Positions 51,531-59,181 of a stretch of DNA of 64,000 bases are shown here, one piece after another (the first letter of the stretch is position 1; each line of letters opens with the position of its first letter). Origin of the DNA: Firmicutes bacterium UBA5286 (lineage in GTDB: Bacteria > Bacillota > Proteinivoracia > UBA4975); assembly GCA_002408465.1 (NCBI GenBank), contig DHSM01000013.1, positions 1-64,000 on the forward strand. The letters run 5' to 3'. The position numbers were made by a program, and so were the translations under genes. A model generated the notes under the pieces. It made no database searches. It saw nothing but the letters and a program-made list of their open reading frames with translations, and had not been told where the DNA came from.

Positions 51531-52853
51531 ATGGGTGTCCTCAACCCCGCCCGGGTTTTGGTATTAGGATTTCTGACAATCATCATTATTGGGGCCTTGC
51601 TCCTGATGCTGCCTCAGGCTGTCGTCGGGGAAAGGCTTAGTGCACTAGAAGCCTTTTTTACGTCTACTTCTGCAGTGTGCGTGACGGGACTGGTAGTAGT
51701 GGACACTGGAACTACCTTTTCCGTCTTTGGGCAGTTGGTAATTATGTTCTTGATTCAGATTGGCGGTCTTGGCTTTATGACCATGGCTACATTGATCTTC
51801 ATGCTTTTAGGCAGGAAAATCAGCTTTCGCAATCGCCTGCTTATCAGCGAATCTCTCAATCAATTTACCGTCCAGGGCGTGGTTGCCCTGGTCAGGATCA
51901 TTCTGGTGTATACCCTGGCGGTAGAAGGGAGCGCCGCCCTGATTCTGGCCCTGCGCTTTTCCAGGGATATGGGCTGGATCAGGGGGATTTATTACGGGGT
52001 ATTTCATGCAGTATCAGCCTTTTGCAATGCCGGCTTTGACCTGATAGGCAACTTTTCCAGCCTTACTGCCTATCGGGGAGACCCGGTTGTCAATCTTGTG
52101 ATTATGGCCCTGATAATCAGCGGTGGGTTAGGCTTTACAGTGATCAGGGATTTTGTTACCAATTGGCGGAAGGCCGGCCGTTTGGAGTTGCACAGCAAGC
52201 TGGTCTTGATTATCACGGCTTTGCTGCTGGTTTCTGCATTTTTGGCGATTTTTGTTCTGGAATTCAGCAATCCCCAGACCCTGGCCGACATCCCCTGGGG
52301 GGAAAAGGTCCTGGCCACGGCATTTACTGCCACTACTCCCAGAACCGCCGGGTTCAATACTTTGCCTATTGATGGTCTCAGGCAGTCCACACTGTTCTTA
52401 ATCATTATCCTGATGTTTATCGGCGCCTCCCCTGCTTCGACAGGAGGGGGGATCAAAACCGCCACCTTTGGCGTGATTCTCGTGGCTGTTCACTCAATAA
52501 TCAGAGGTGAGTCTGATGCCGTTTTGTTCAAACGCCGTCTTCCCCAGTACATCATTCACAAGGCCCTGGCAATAATCATCATCAGCATTGGGCTCATTGC
52601 CTTTGTTACACTGATTCTCTGCATTACGGAGCCCTTTGACTTTATGCCGGTGCTGTTTGAAGTCGTTTCCGCCTTTGGTACCGTAGGACTCTCTGTTGGT
52701 ATTACTCCAGGCCTGTCTGCATGGGGAAAATTGCTGATAATATTCATGATGTTTGTGGGCCGGGTGGGACCGGTTACTTTGACCCTGGCCTTTGGTCAAC
52801 GGCTGAAGCCAGTCAATATCCGCTACCCTGAAGGCAGGGTAATGGTGGGATAG
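51531..52853 (+). CDS. ktrB: Trk/Ktr-type potassium channel subunit
   Basis: 440 residues, four M1-P-M2 repeats. Selectivity-filter regions: TSAVCVTGLVV, HAVSAFCNAGFDL, TPRTAGFNTL and SAFGTVGLSVG. The size and lack of the long TrkH N-terminus favour KtrB. Forms a K+ uptake channel with the RCK protein that follows 10 bp later. Confidence 0.92.
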   Translation: MGVLNPARVLVLGFLTIIIIGALLLMLPQAVVGERLSALEAFFTSTSAVCVTGLVVVDTGTTFSVFGQLVIMFLIQIGGLGFMTMATLIFMLLGRKISFRNRLLISESLNQFTVQGVVALVRIILVYTLAVEGSAALILALRFSRDMGWIRGIYYGVFHAVSAFCNAGFDLIGNFSSLTAYRGDPVVNLVIMALIISGGLGFTVIRDFVTNWRKAGRLELHSKLVLIITALLLVSAFLAIFVLEFSNPQTLADIPWGEKVLATAFTATTPRTAGFNTLPIDGLRQSTLFLIIILMFIGASPASTGGGIKTATFGVILVAVHSIIRGESDAVLFKRRLPQYIIHKALAIIIISIGLIAFVTLILCITEPFDFMPVLFEVVSAFGTVGLSVGITPGLSAWGKLLIIFMMFVGRVGPVTLTLAFGQRLKPVNIRYPEGRVMVG

Positions 52854-52863
52854 GAGGAAGAGC

Positions 52864-53517
52864 ATGAAACAATTTTTAGTAATTGGCTTGGGCAGATTTG
52901 GCATGAGTCTGGCCCTGACATTGGCAGAAAAGGGATATGAAGTCCTTGGCATTGACCATCGGGAAGGACCGGTTCAGGAGGCGGCAGATATCCTGACCCA
53001 GGCAGTGCAGCTGGATGCCACTGTGGATAAGGATTTGCTCTCTGTTGGGATAAAGAATTTTGATGTGGCAGTAGTCGCTATTGGCCACGATATTGAAGCC
53101 AGCATTCTCTGCACTTTGATTCTCAAGGAGGTCGGCATCCCGCATATTGTCTGCAAGGCCCAGAGTCAGCTCCATGGCAAGGTCCTTAAGAAGATTGGGG
53201 CTGACCGGGTAGTATTCCCGGAACGGGATATGGGCATCCGGGTGGCCAATAACCTGGTTTCTACCAACCTGCTGGATTATATCGACCTCTCCGATGACTT
53301 CAGCATCAGAGAAATAACCGCGCCAAAATTTGTCGTAGACAAGACTTTGGCGGAGCTCAAGCTGCCGACTAAGCTGGGCATCAATATAATTGCTATTAAG
53401 ACCGACCCGGAAAATATCAACATTACCCCCGGCGCCAATGATGTCATCAGGAGCGGCAATGTTCTTGTGGTAGTTGGCGAAAACAGGCGGCTGGATCGCC
53501 TGGAGGGGATGGAGTGA
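52864..53517 (+). CDS. ktrA: Trk/Ktr-type regulatory (RCK) subunit
   Basis: 217 residues: RCK_N Rossmann domain with GLGRFGMSLALTLAEKG and GIDHREG (NAD/ATP site), and an RCK_C domain from about 140. Gates the KtrB channel with ATP/ADP or c-di-AMP. TAGGAGGAAGAGC precedes the ATG. Confidence 0.93.
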   Translation: MKQFLVIGLGRFGMSLALTLAEKGYEVLGIDHREGPVQEAADILTQAVQLDATVDKDLLSVGIKNFDVAVVAIGHDIEASILCTLILKEVGIPHIVCKAQSQLHGKVLKKIGADRVVFPERDMGIRVANNLVSTNLLDYIDLSDDFSIREITAPKFVVDKTLAELKLPTKLGINIIAIKTDPENINITPGANDVIRSGNVLVVVGENRRLDRLEGME

Positions 53518-54287
53518 TCACCTCCCGCCAGCATCCGGAGGTCAAGGAGCTGTTAAAGCTCAGTCAGCGCAAGCACCGGCTGCGCCAGGGTCAGTTCCTG
53601 GCAGAGGGCTTGCGCCTGGTGGAGGATGGACTGGCTGCCGGCTGGATTCCTGTCAAGTTAGTTGTCTCTCCGCCCCTATTGAGCAAGCGGGCAGCAGCGG
53701 CCTTGGCCCAGTGGGATTATCCCCGCCTGGAACTGGCTCCCGAACTGATGGCATTGACCTGTGACACCGAGACATCCCAGGGGGTAATGGCCCTGTTTCC
53801 CTTGCCTGAGTGCAACCTTGATTCAATCAGGGGAGAATTGGTTCTGGTGCTGGACGGCATTAGTGATCCCGGCAATGCCGGCACCCTGTTGCGCAGCGGC
53901 GCCGCTGTCGGCGTCAGCGGCCTCATTGCTACCGCCGGCACGGCGGACCTGAGCTCTCCCAAGGTGGTGCGGGCTAGTATGGGCGGCGTATTCCGGGTTC
54001 CCTGGGTGATGGATGCCGAGCCTGATCAGGTAGTGAGCTGGGCAAAAACAGAGGGCTGGCAGTTGGTGACCCTGGAACCCCGGGGAGGGATTCCTTATCA
54101 CCGCTTTGCCTACAAGGACAAACTCGCCCTGGTGGTAGGCAGCGAAGCAGACGGGGTGGGGACAGAAATCGCCTCTGCCTGTTCGGCTGCAGTGACCATT
54201 CCCATGCCCGGCGGGCTGGAATCGTTAAATGCCGCAATTGCCGCCACCCTGGTCCTGTACCAGGTCTTGATTTACAGGGGGTTATAA
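53514..54287 (+). CDS. SpoU-family (TrmH) RNA 2'-O-methyltransferase
   Basis: 257 residues. N-terminal substrate-binding part (FLAEGLRLVEDGL) and SPOUT knot with motifs LVLDGISDPGNAGTLLRSGAAVG, VGSEADGVG and IPMPGGLESLNAAIAATLVLYQ. Methylates a ribose in rRNA or tRNA (YsgA/RlmB type). GTG start overlaps the ktrA stop. Sits before pheST as in Bacillus. Confidence 0.9.
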   Translation: MITSRQHPEVKELLKLSQRKHRLRQGQFLAEGLRLVEDGLAAGWIPVKLVVSPPLLSKRAAAALAQWDYPRLELAPELMALTCDTETSQGVMALFPLPECNLDSIRGELVLVLDGISDPGNAGTLLRSGAAVGVSGLIATAGTADLSSPKVVRASMGGVFRVPWVMDAEPDQVVSWAKTEGWQLVTLEPRGGIPYHRFAYKDKLALVVGSEADGVGTEIASACSAAVTIPMPGGLESLNAAIAATLVLYQVLIYRGL

Positions 54288-54288
54288 A

Positions 54289-54341
54289 GGGGATGGTCCT
54301 CCGTGGCGCCAGGATGATTGACAAATTTGAGGACCGTCCCC
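54289..54341 (+). repeat. REP-like inverted repeat
   Basis: GGGGATGGTCCTC / GAGGACCGTCCCC (13 bp, one G-U) with a 27-nt spacer containing ATTGACAAATTT. The GGGGACGGTCCTC with TTTGTC motif resembles REP-type elements spread by IS200-like RAYT transposases in Firmicutes. No transposase is in the window. Confidence 0.55.
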
Positions 54342-54353
54342 GATTTGTCGATG

Positions 54354-54383
54354 TTGTCTTCCTAGAGTGATTTATGTTATAAT
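54354..54383 (+). promoter_or_regulatory. Probable promoter of the yqzL-pheST transcript
   Basis: TTGTCT (54354-54359), 18-bp spacer, TATAAT (54378-54383). Confidence 0.5.
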
Positions 54384-54410
54384 CAGGGAAAATCACCGGG
54401 AGGTGCTGGT

Positions 54411-54509
54411 TTGCTCCCTCTTGCTAGATTTTTCTGGCGGTTGTTTGAACTTACCGGATACATCTCGGCGTATATGATTTATAAAAAGTTGTCTATAGAG
54501 GAAAGATAG
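54411..54509 (+). CDS. YqzL-like small protein
   Basis: 32 residues: MLPLARFFWRLFELTGYISA then YMIYKKLSIEER. The FWxLFExTGxIxAYxxYK pattern is that of YqzL-family proteins. GGGAGGTG lies 5 nt before the TTG. It sits between the promoter and the T-box of pheST. Function of YqzL is unknown. Confidence 0.65.
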   Translation: MLPLARFFWRLFELTGYISAYMIYKKLSIEER

Positions 54510-54511
54510 TG

Positions 54512-54741
54512 CGGAAGATAAGTACTGCATGGCTAACCGGCCACAGGAAATGGACGCCGTGACTGAGAGCGTCTGCCGGGGAGTGCAGGAAATTCCCTTC
54601 CAAATCGTTGAGCTGAAGGATTGATTCTTGTAGGCCCAAACGGCTGTCCACCGTTATTCGGATGAAAGCGCCCGCTGTTAGCGGGAAAATGGGTGGTACC
54701 GCGGAATACTTTTCGTCCCTGACGAGAGGTATTATTTTTTT
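54512..54741 (+). ncRNA. T-box leader of pheST
   Basis: Conserved AATGGGTGGTACCGCGG (54688-54704), then terminator AATACTTTTCGTC / GACGAGAGGTATT (54705-54732) with a T7 tail. Expected to sense uncharged tRNA-Phe. The specifier codon was not resolved by eye. Confidence 0.92.
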
Positions 54742-54756
54742 ATAGGAGGATTGGAA

Positions 54757-55791
54757 ATGGAAGAGAAGTTAAAAGCATTAAAAGAGCAAGCATTGCCGGC
54801 AATTTCCGCCGCCGGGGATCTCACTGAATTGGAAGAAATCCGCCTCAGTGTCCTGGGCAAGAAAGGGCAGCTGACCAATGTGCTACGGCAGATGGGCAGC
54901 CTGCCTCCCGAAGAGCGGCCGCTAATGGGCAAGCTTGCCAATGAGGTGCGGGACGCACTAGAGGCGGCCCTGGCTGAGCGCCGCCGGGATTTAGTCCGGG
55001 AGGAGCAGCGGCAGAAGCTGGCCCAGGAGAAAGTGGATGTAACCTTGCCCGGGCGGAGGCCGCCTAGGGGCACTATCCATCCCCTGTCCCATGTGCGCAG
55101 GCGAATCGAAGATATTTTCCTGGGCATGGGCTATACCATTGAAGAGGGTCCGGAAATAGAGACGGACTACTATAATTTTGTCGCCCTTAATCTGCCTAAA
55201 CATCATCCGGCCCGAGACATGCAGGACACTTTTTATATTGACGAAGAAACGGTGCTGCGAACACACACTTCCCCTGTCCAGGTGCGGACAATGGAGAAGA
55301 TGCGGCCTGCTCCCTTGAAGATGATCTGTCCCGGCAAGGTTTACCGCAAAGACGACGATGCAACCCACTCGCCCATGTTTTTGCAGGTGGAGGGATTGGT
55401 CATAGATAAGGGCATTACTCTGGCGGACCTCAAGGGGACGCTGCTGCTTTTTGCCCAGCAGATGTTTGGCCCTGAGCAAGAGATCCGCCTCCGCCCCAGC
55501 TTTTTCCCCTTTACCGAACCCAGCGCCGAGGTGGACATTCTCTGCACCGCCTGCGGCGGCCAAGGCTGCAGGATGTGCGGTGAGACGGGCTGGCTGGAAA
55601 TATTGGGGGCGGGGATGGTCCATCCCCAGGTGCTGAAAATGTCCGGTTACGATCCCGCTGAGGTTTCGGGCTTCGCCTTTGGCATGGGCATCGACCGGGT
55701 TGCCATGTTAGTCTATGGCATCACTGATATCCGCCACTTATATCAGAACGATCTGCGGACGCTTAAACAGTTTCAGGGAGGTTTGAGCTAA
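54757..55791 (+). CDS. pheS: Phenylalanyl-tRNA synthetase alpha subunit
   Basis: 344 residues. N-terminal coiled coil (about 1-85), then class II core: GPEIETDYYNF, HPARDMQDTFY, LRTHTSPVQVRTM, THSPMFLQVEG and FGMGIDRVAMLVYGI. Contains the usual CTACGGQGCRMCGETGW stretch. AGGAGG before ATG 54757. Forms the (alpha-beta)2 enzyme with PheT. Confidence 0.97.
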   Translation: MEEKLKALKEQALPAISAAGDLTELEEIRLSVLGKKGQLTNVLRQMGSLPPEERPLMGKLANEVRDALEAALAERRRDLVREEQRQKLAQEKVDVTLPGRRPPRGTIHPLSHVRRRIEDIFLGMGYTIEEGPEIETDYYNFVALNLPKHHPARDMQDTFYIDEETVLRTHTSPVQVRTMEKMRPAPLKMICPGKVYRKDDDATHSPMFLQVEGLVIDKGITLADLKGTLLLFAQQMFGPEQEIRLRPSFFPFTEPSAEVDILCTACGGQGCRMCGETGWLEILGAGMVHPQVLKMSGYDPAEVSGFAFGMGIDRVAMLVYGITDIRHLYQNDLRTLKQFQGGLS

Positions 55792-58155
55792 ATGAAGATT
55801 TCGTACAACTGGTTAAAAGAAACTCTAGGTTTTGATCTTTCTCCTCAGGAGCTGGCTGCTGGCTTGGCAGCTGCTGGTTTTCCTGTGGAAAGCATTGCTC
55901 CCCTGGCTCCGGAAATAACCGGGGTTGTAGTGGCCGAGCTCTTGGAAGTAAAGGCCCATCCCAATGCCGACCGCCTTTCCCTGACCAAGGTCAGCGATGG
56001 CGCCGCCATCTATGATGTAGTCTGCGGCGCCCATAACATAGCCCAAGGGGACAAGGTGCCTCTGGCGAAGATTGGGGCAGTGCTCCCCGGAAATTTTAAA
56101 ATCAAGAAGAGCAAAATCCGGGGAGAAGTTTCTGAGGGCATGCTCTGTTCGGCAGATGAACTGCAGCTGGATCTGGTCCAGGACAGTGACGGCATCCTGC
56201 AGCTGCCCAAGAACGCTGAGATTGGCCGGGATATTAATGCTTACCTGGCTCTGGATGACTTAATCCTTGATGTGGAGCTCACGGCCAATCGGGGGGACTT
56301 GCTCAGCCTCCGGGGCTTAACCACAGAGATTGGGGCATTTTTAGGCAAGCCCTTTTCCCTGGAAGGGCCAAAGGAGCCTGAGACAGTCGACTGGGGATTT
56401 CCCGTCAGCATTGAAACGGATTCGTGTTCATTCTATACTGGCCGCCTGATCAAGGGGGTGCAAGTGGGGCCTTCGCCTCTGTGGCTGCAGCTGCGCCTGC
56501 TGGCCTGCGGAATGCGGCCGGTAAACAATATCGTTGACATCGCCAATCTGGTCATGCTGGAGTGGGGGCAGCCTCTGCATACCTTTGATGCCGACAAGCT
56601 TCCCGGGCATGAGATTACCGTGCGCCAGGCCCGAGCGGGAGAAACCATGATAACCCTAGATAATAAGGAGCGCCAGCTGGAACCCAGCATGATGCTCATC
56701 ACCTCCGGCGGCCGGCCAGTGACCATTGCCGGGGTTATGGGGAGCCTGGACAGCGAAGTGGATGCAAACACCACCAATATCTTTTTGGAATCAGCAGTCT
56801 TCGATGCCTCTTTGCGTCTGACCGCCAAGGCGCTGGGCATAAGTTCCGAGGCCGGCAGCCGCTTTGAAAAAGGCGTGGACCCTGCGGTAACTGCAATTGC
56901 TTCTCAGCGGGCGGCAAATTTGATCAGGGAGCTGGCCGGCGGAGAAATAGGGGCGATCACCAGCGCAGGCACTGACCGCACCGCTGCCTGGTCCATCCCT
57001 GTCTCCATTGCCAAAATCAACGGCTTGTTGGGCGCCGATATCCCCCGGGAACAGGCGGTAAGTTTTCTTTCCAACCTGGGCCTCAAAGTTGAAGGGGAGG
57101 GAGATAGTCTAATGGTGCATGTGCCAGGCCGCCGGCAGGATTTGCTGTCTTGGCAGGATATTGCCGAGGAGGTGGGCCGTCTCTATGGTTTTGATCAAAT
57201 ACCTGTCTCTCTGCCGAAGGGGGCTTTGACCCTGGGTATGCGCAAAAAGAGCCAGAGCCTGGAGTGGCAGGTGAGGGAGTTGCTGGCAGGCTGCGGACTC
57301 CATGAAGTCATGCCCTATTCTTTCATTAGCCCGGAAATGGCAGAAAAGAGCTGGGAAGAATCCGGTGTAGAGATATCCAACCCTCTGACTCGGGAGGCCT
57401 CGATAATGCGGAGTAGCATGCTGCCTTCTCTGTTAGAGACAGTTGCCTATAATCTCGCCCATGGCCAGGATTCTGTGGCAATTTTCGAAGTGGGAAATGT
57501 ATTTAGGCCGGAGCCAGATAGTCCCCTGCCCAGCCAGGTCTTAAGGGTGGCCGGCGCTTTAGTGGGCAGAGAGCCAAGACACTGGCAGCAGCCAGTGGTG
57601 AGCTACGACTTTTTCGCCCTCAAGGGCGTTGTCCAACAGCTTTTGCTGGGACTGGGCATTGAGGCCGAGATTCGGCAAGAACCTCATCGCCAGCTCCATC
57701 CCGGCCGGTGTGCGGCTGCCTTTGCCGGCAATATTTGCTTAGGTCATTTTGGCCAAGTACATCCTGCCATCGTGGCAGAGTGGAAATTGGACGCAGAAAT
57801 TTGGGTCTTTGATTTGGATTTTCTTGCCCTGGCCCAAAATACAAGACAGATTGTCCAATTCATTCCGCCTTCCCGCTATCCTGCAATCCGCAGGGACCTG
57901 GCCCTGGAAACCAATGAAGACATAGCGGCGGGCACCCTGATGGCAATAATCCGGGAAGCGGGAGGAGAACTGTTGGAAGAAGTGGAATGCTTTGATGTCT
58001 ACACCGGCGGCAACCTGGAACCCGGGGGAAAAAGCCTGGCCTTTTCTCTGAGTTTCCGTCATCCTGAGCGCACACTGCAGGATAAGGAAGTGCAAGGGCT
58101 GGTTGACAAAATCATCGGCAGTCTCGAGGAAGGCGGCGCCCGTTTGCGCAGCTGA
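55792..58155 (+). CDS. pheT: Phenylalanyl-tRNA synthetase beta subunit
   Basis: 787 residues: N-terminal tRNA-binding OB domain (VVAELLEVKAHPNADRLSLTKV), B3/B4 editing domain, B5, and C-terminal anticodon-binding FDX-ACB (PPSRYPAIRRDLAL). Removes mischarged Tyr. Follows pheS directly. Confidence 0.97.
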   Translation: MKISYNWLKETLGFDLSPQELAAGLAAAGFPVESIAPLAPEITGVVVAELLEVKAHPNADRLSLTKVSDGAAIYDVVCGAHNIAQGDKVPLAKIGAVLPGNFKIKKSKIRGEVSEGMLCSADELQLDLVQDSDGILQLPKNAEIGRDINAYLALDDLILDVELTANRGDLLSLRGLTTEIGAFLGKPFSLEGPKEPETVDWGFPVSIETDSCSFYTGRLIKGVQVGPSPLWLQLRLLACGMRPVNNIVDIANLVMLEWGQPLHTFDADKLPGHEITVRQARAGETMITLDNKERQLEPSMMLITSGGRPVTIAGVMGSLDSEVDANTTNIFLESAVFDASLRLTAKALGISSEAGSRFEKGVDPAVTAIASQRAANLIRELAGGEIGAITSAGTDRTAAWSIPVSIAKINGLLGADIPREQAVSFLSNLGLKVEGEGDSLMVHVPGRRQDLLSWQDIAEEVGRLYGFDQIPVSLPKGALTLGMRKKSQSLEWQVRELLAGCGLHEVMPYSFISPEMAEKSWEESGVEISNPLTREASIMRSSMLPSLLETVAYNLAHGQDSVAIFEVGNVFRPEPDSPLPSQVLRVAGALVGREPRHWQQPVVSYDFFALKGVVQQLLLGLGIEAEIRQEPHRQLHPGRCAAAFAGNICLGHFGQVHPAIVAEWKLDAEIWVFDLDFLALAQNTRQIVQFIPPSRYPAIRRDLALETNEDIAAGTLMAIIREAGGELLEEVECFDVYTGGNLEPGGKSLAFSLSFRHPERTLQDKEVQGLVDKIIGSLEEGGARLRS

Positions 58156-58224
58156 CCGGGTTGTGCCTTGACAGATTATGGTGTAGAATGAAATATAAGA
58201 TTTTTCAAATCAGGGGGGGGGAGC

Positions 58225-58467
58225 ATGGGGGATTATCATCGCATTACTGTTGAAATCGGTGGTCAGACCCTTATGTTGCGGACCCAGAACGATCCCGAGT
58301 ACATCAAAACTCTGGCTAAGTTTGTCGACGGCAAAATTCAATCCCTTGCCAAAAACAATCCGCGTTTGAGCATTAGTCAGCTGGCATTGCTGACAGCGAT
58401 TAATTTGGCAGACGAAATTCATAGCGCTGATAGTCAGGCGCATCCTCGGGGGGCGAAAAAACGATGA
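58225..58467 (+). CDS. zapA: Cell division protein ZapA
   Basis: 80 residues: HRITVEIGGQTLMLRTQNDPEYIKTLAKFVDGKI and LALLTAINLADEI match the short Firmicute ZapA. Stabilises FtsZ bundles. ATG after a G8AGC ribosome site. Overlaps cvpA by 4 bp. Confidence 0.9.
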   Translation: MGDYHRITVEIGGQTLMLRTQNDPEYIKTLAKFVDGKIQSLAKNNPRLSISQLALLTAINLADEIHSADSQAHPRGAKKR

Positions 58468-59093
58468 ATATCTTGGATCTTTTGATACTGGTTTTTTTGG
58501 CATTCTCTATCATTCAGGGCTGGAAACGGGGTCTAATCAGCCAAATTCTTGATCTGGCCGGGGTGCTGATAGCGTTCTTCGTGGCTTCCCGGTATGGGGT
58601 GGCCTTCGGCAGCTGGCTTGGAGGGTACATTAACCTGGAGAAGTTCGCTGCCAAAGTGGTTGTCAGTGAGGCTGAGGGCAAGGGGCTGTCAGGTCTGCTG
58701 GTTGGCGCACTGGAAGGAATTGTTCCTGATGTAGTCGTCGCTCTGCAGAATATCCTGGGCTATGTCCTCCTGTTTTTCCTTGTGCTGGCAGCAGCTAAAT
58801 TATTGTCCTTTATCTTTAAGTCCCTTAGTCATATTCCCGTACTGGGGACGCTGGACACTCTTGGCGGTGTGATTTTTGGCTTTCTTAAAGGAGCCCTGAT
58901 CACCTTGGTCATTGTCTGGATTCTCAGTCTGCTGCCCATTCCCCGGGTGATGGATTTTATGGAATCCTCGCTGTTTGCCCCCGTCTTGCTCAATATTGCT
59001 CCCGGGATCTATGAGCGGGTCTTCAATCCCCAGCAGTACGATGAGATTGTAAAGACAATCAACAAGATGCGCGATGCTCTGAAGCCAGAGTAA
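58464..59093 (+). CDS. cvpA: CvpA-family membrane protein
   Basis: 209 residues, four membrane segments: MNILDLLILVFLAFSIIQGWKRGLISQILDLAG and a later GVIFGFLKGALITLVIVWIL. CvpA family, linked in Bacillus to cell-surface or colicin-related traits without known mechanism. Coupled to zapA by ATGA. Confidence 0.88.
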   Translation: MNILDLLILVFLAFSIIQGWKRGLISQILDLAGVLIAFFVASRYGVAFGSWLGGYINLEKFAAKVVVSEAEGKGLSGLLVGALEGIVPDVVVALQNILGYVLLFFLVLAAAKLLSFIFKSLSHIPVLGTLDTLGGVIFGFLKGALITLVIVWILSLLPIPRVMDFMESSLFAPVLLNIAPGIYERVFNPQQYDEIVKTINKMRDALKPE

Positions 59094-59120
59094 AACCAGT
59101 TTACCCATTTTGAAGAAATT

Positions 59121-59143
59121 AGCCCGTCAATCGGGCTTTTTCT
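59121..59143 (+). terminator. Terminator of zapA-cvpA
   Basis: AGCCCG / CGGGCT stem with a TCAAT loop and TTTTTC tail. A TATAAT at 59149-59154 just after it may be the mutS2 -10. Confidence 0.75.
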
Positions 59144-59181
59144 TGTGGTATAATATTGGGGTTAGTAAAGGAGTGATTAGT

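Noticed and set aside
54289..54341. Simple rho-independent terminator at the REP-like repeat
   Set aside because: The loop is 27 nt long and no T run follows; a REP-type element fits better.
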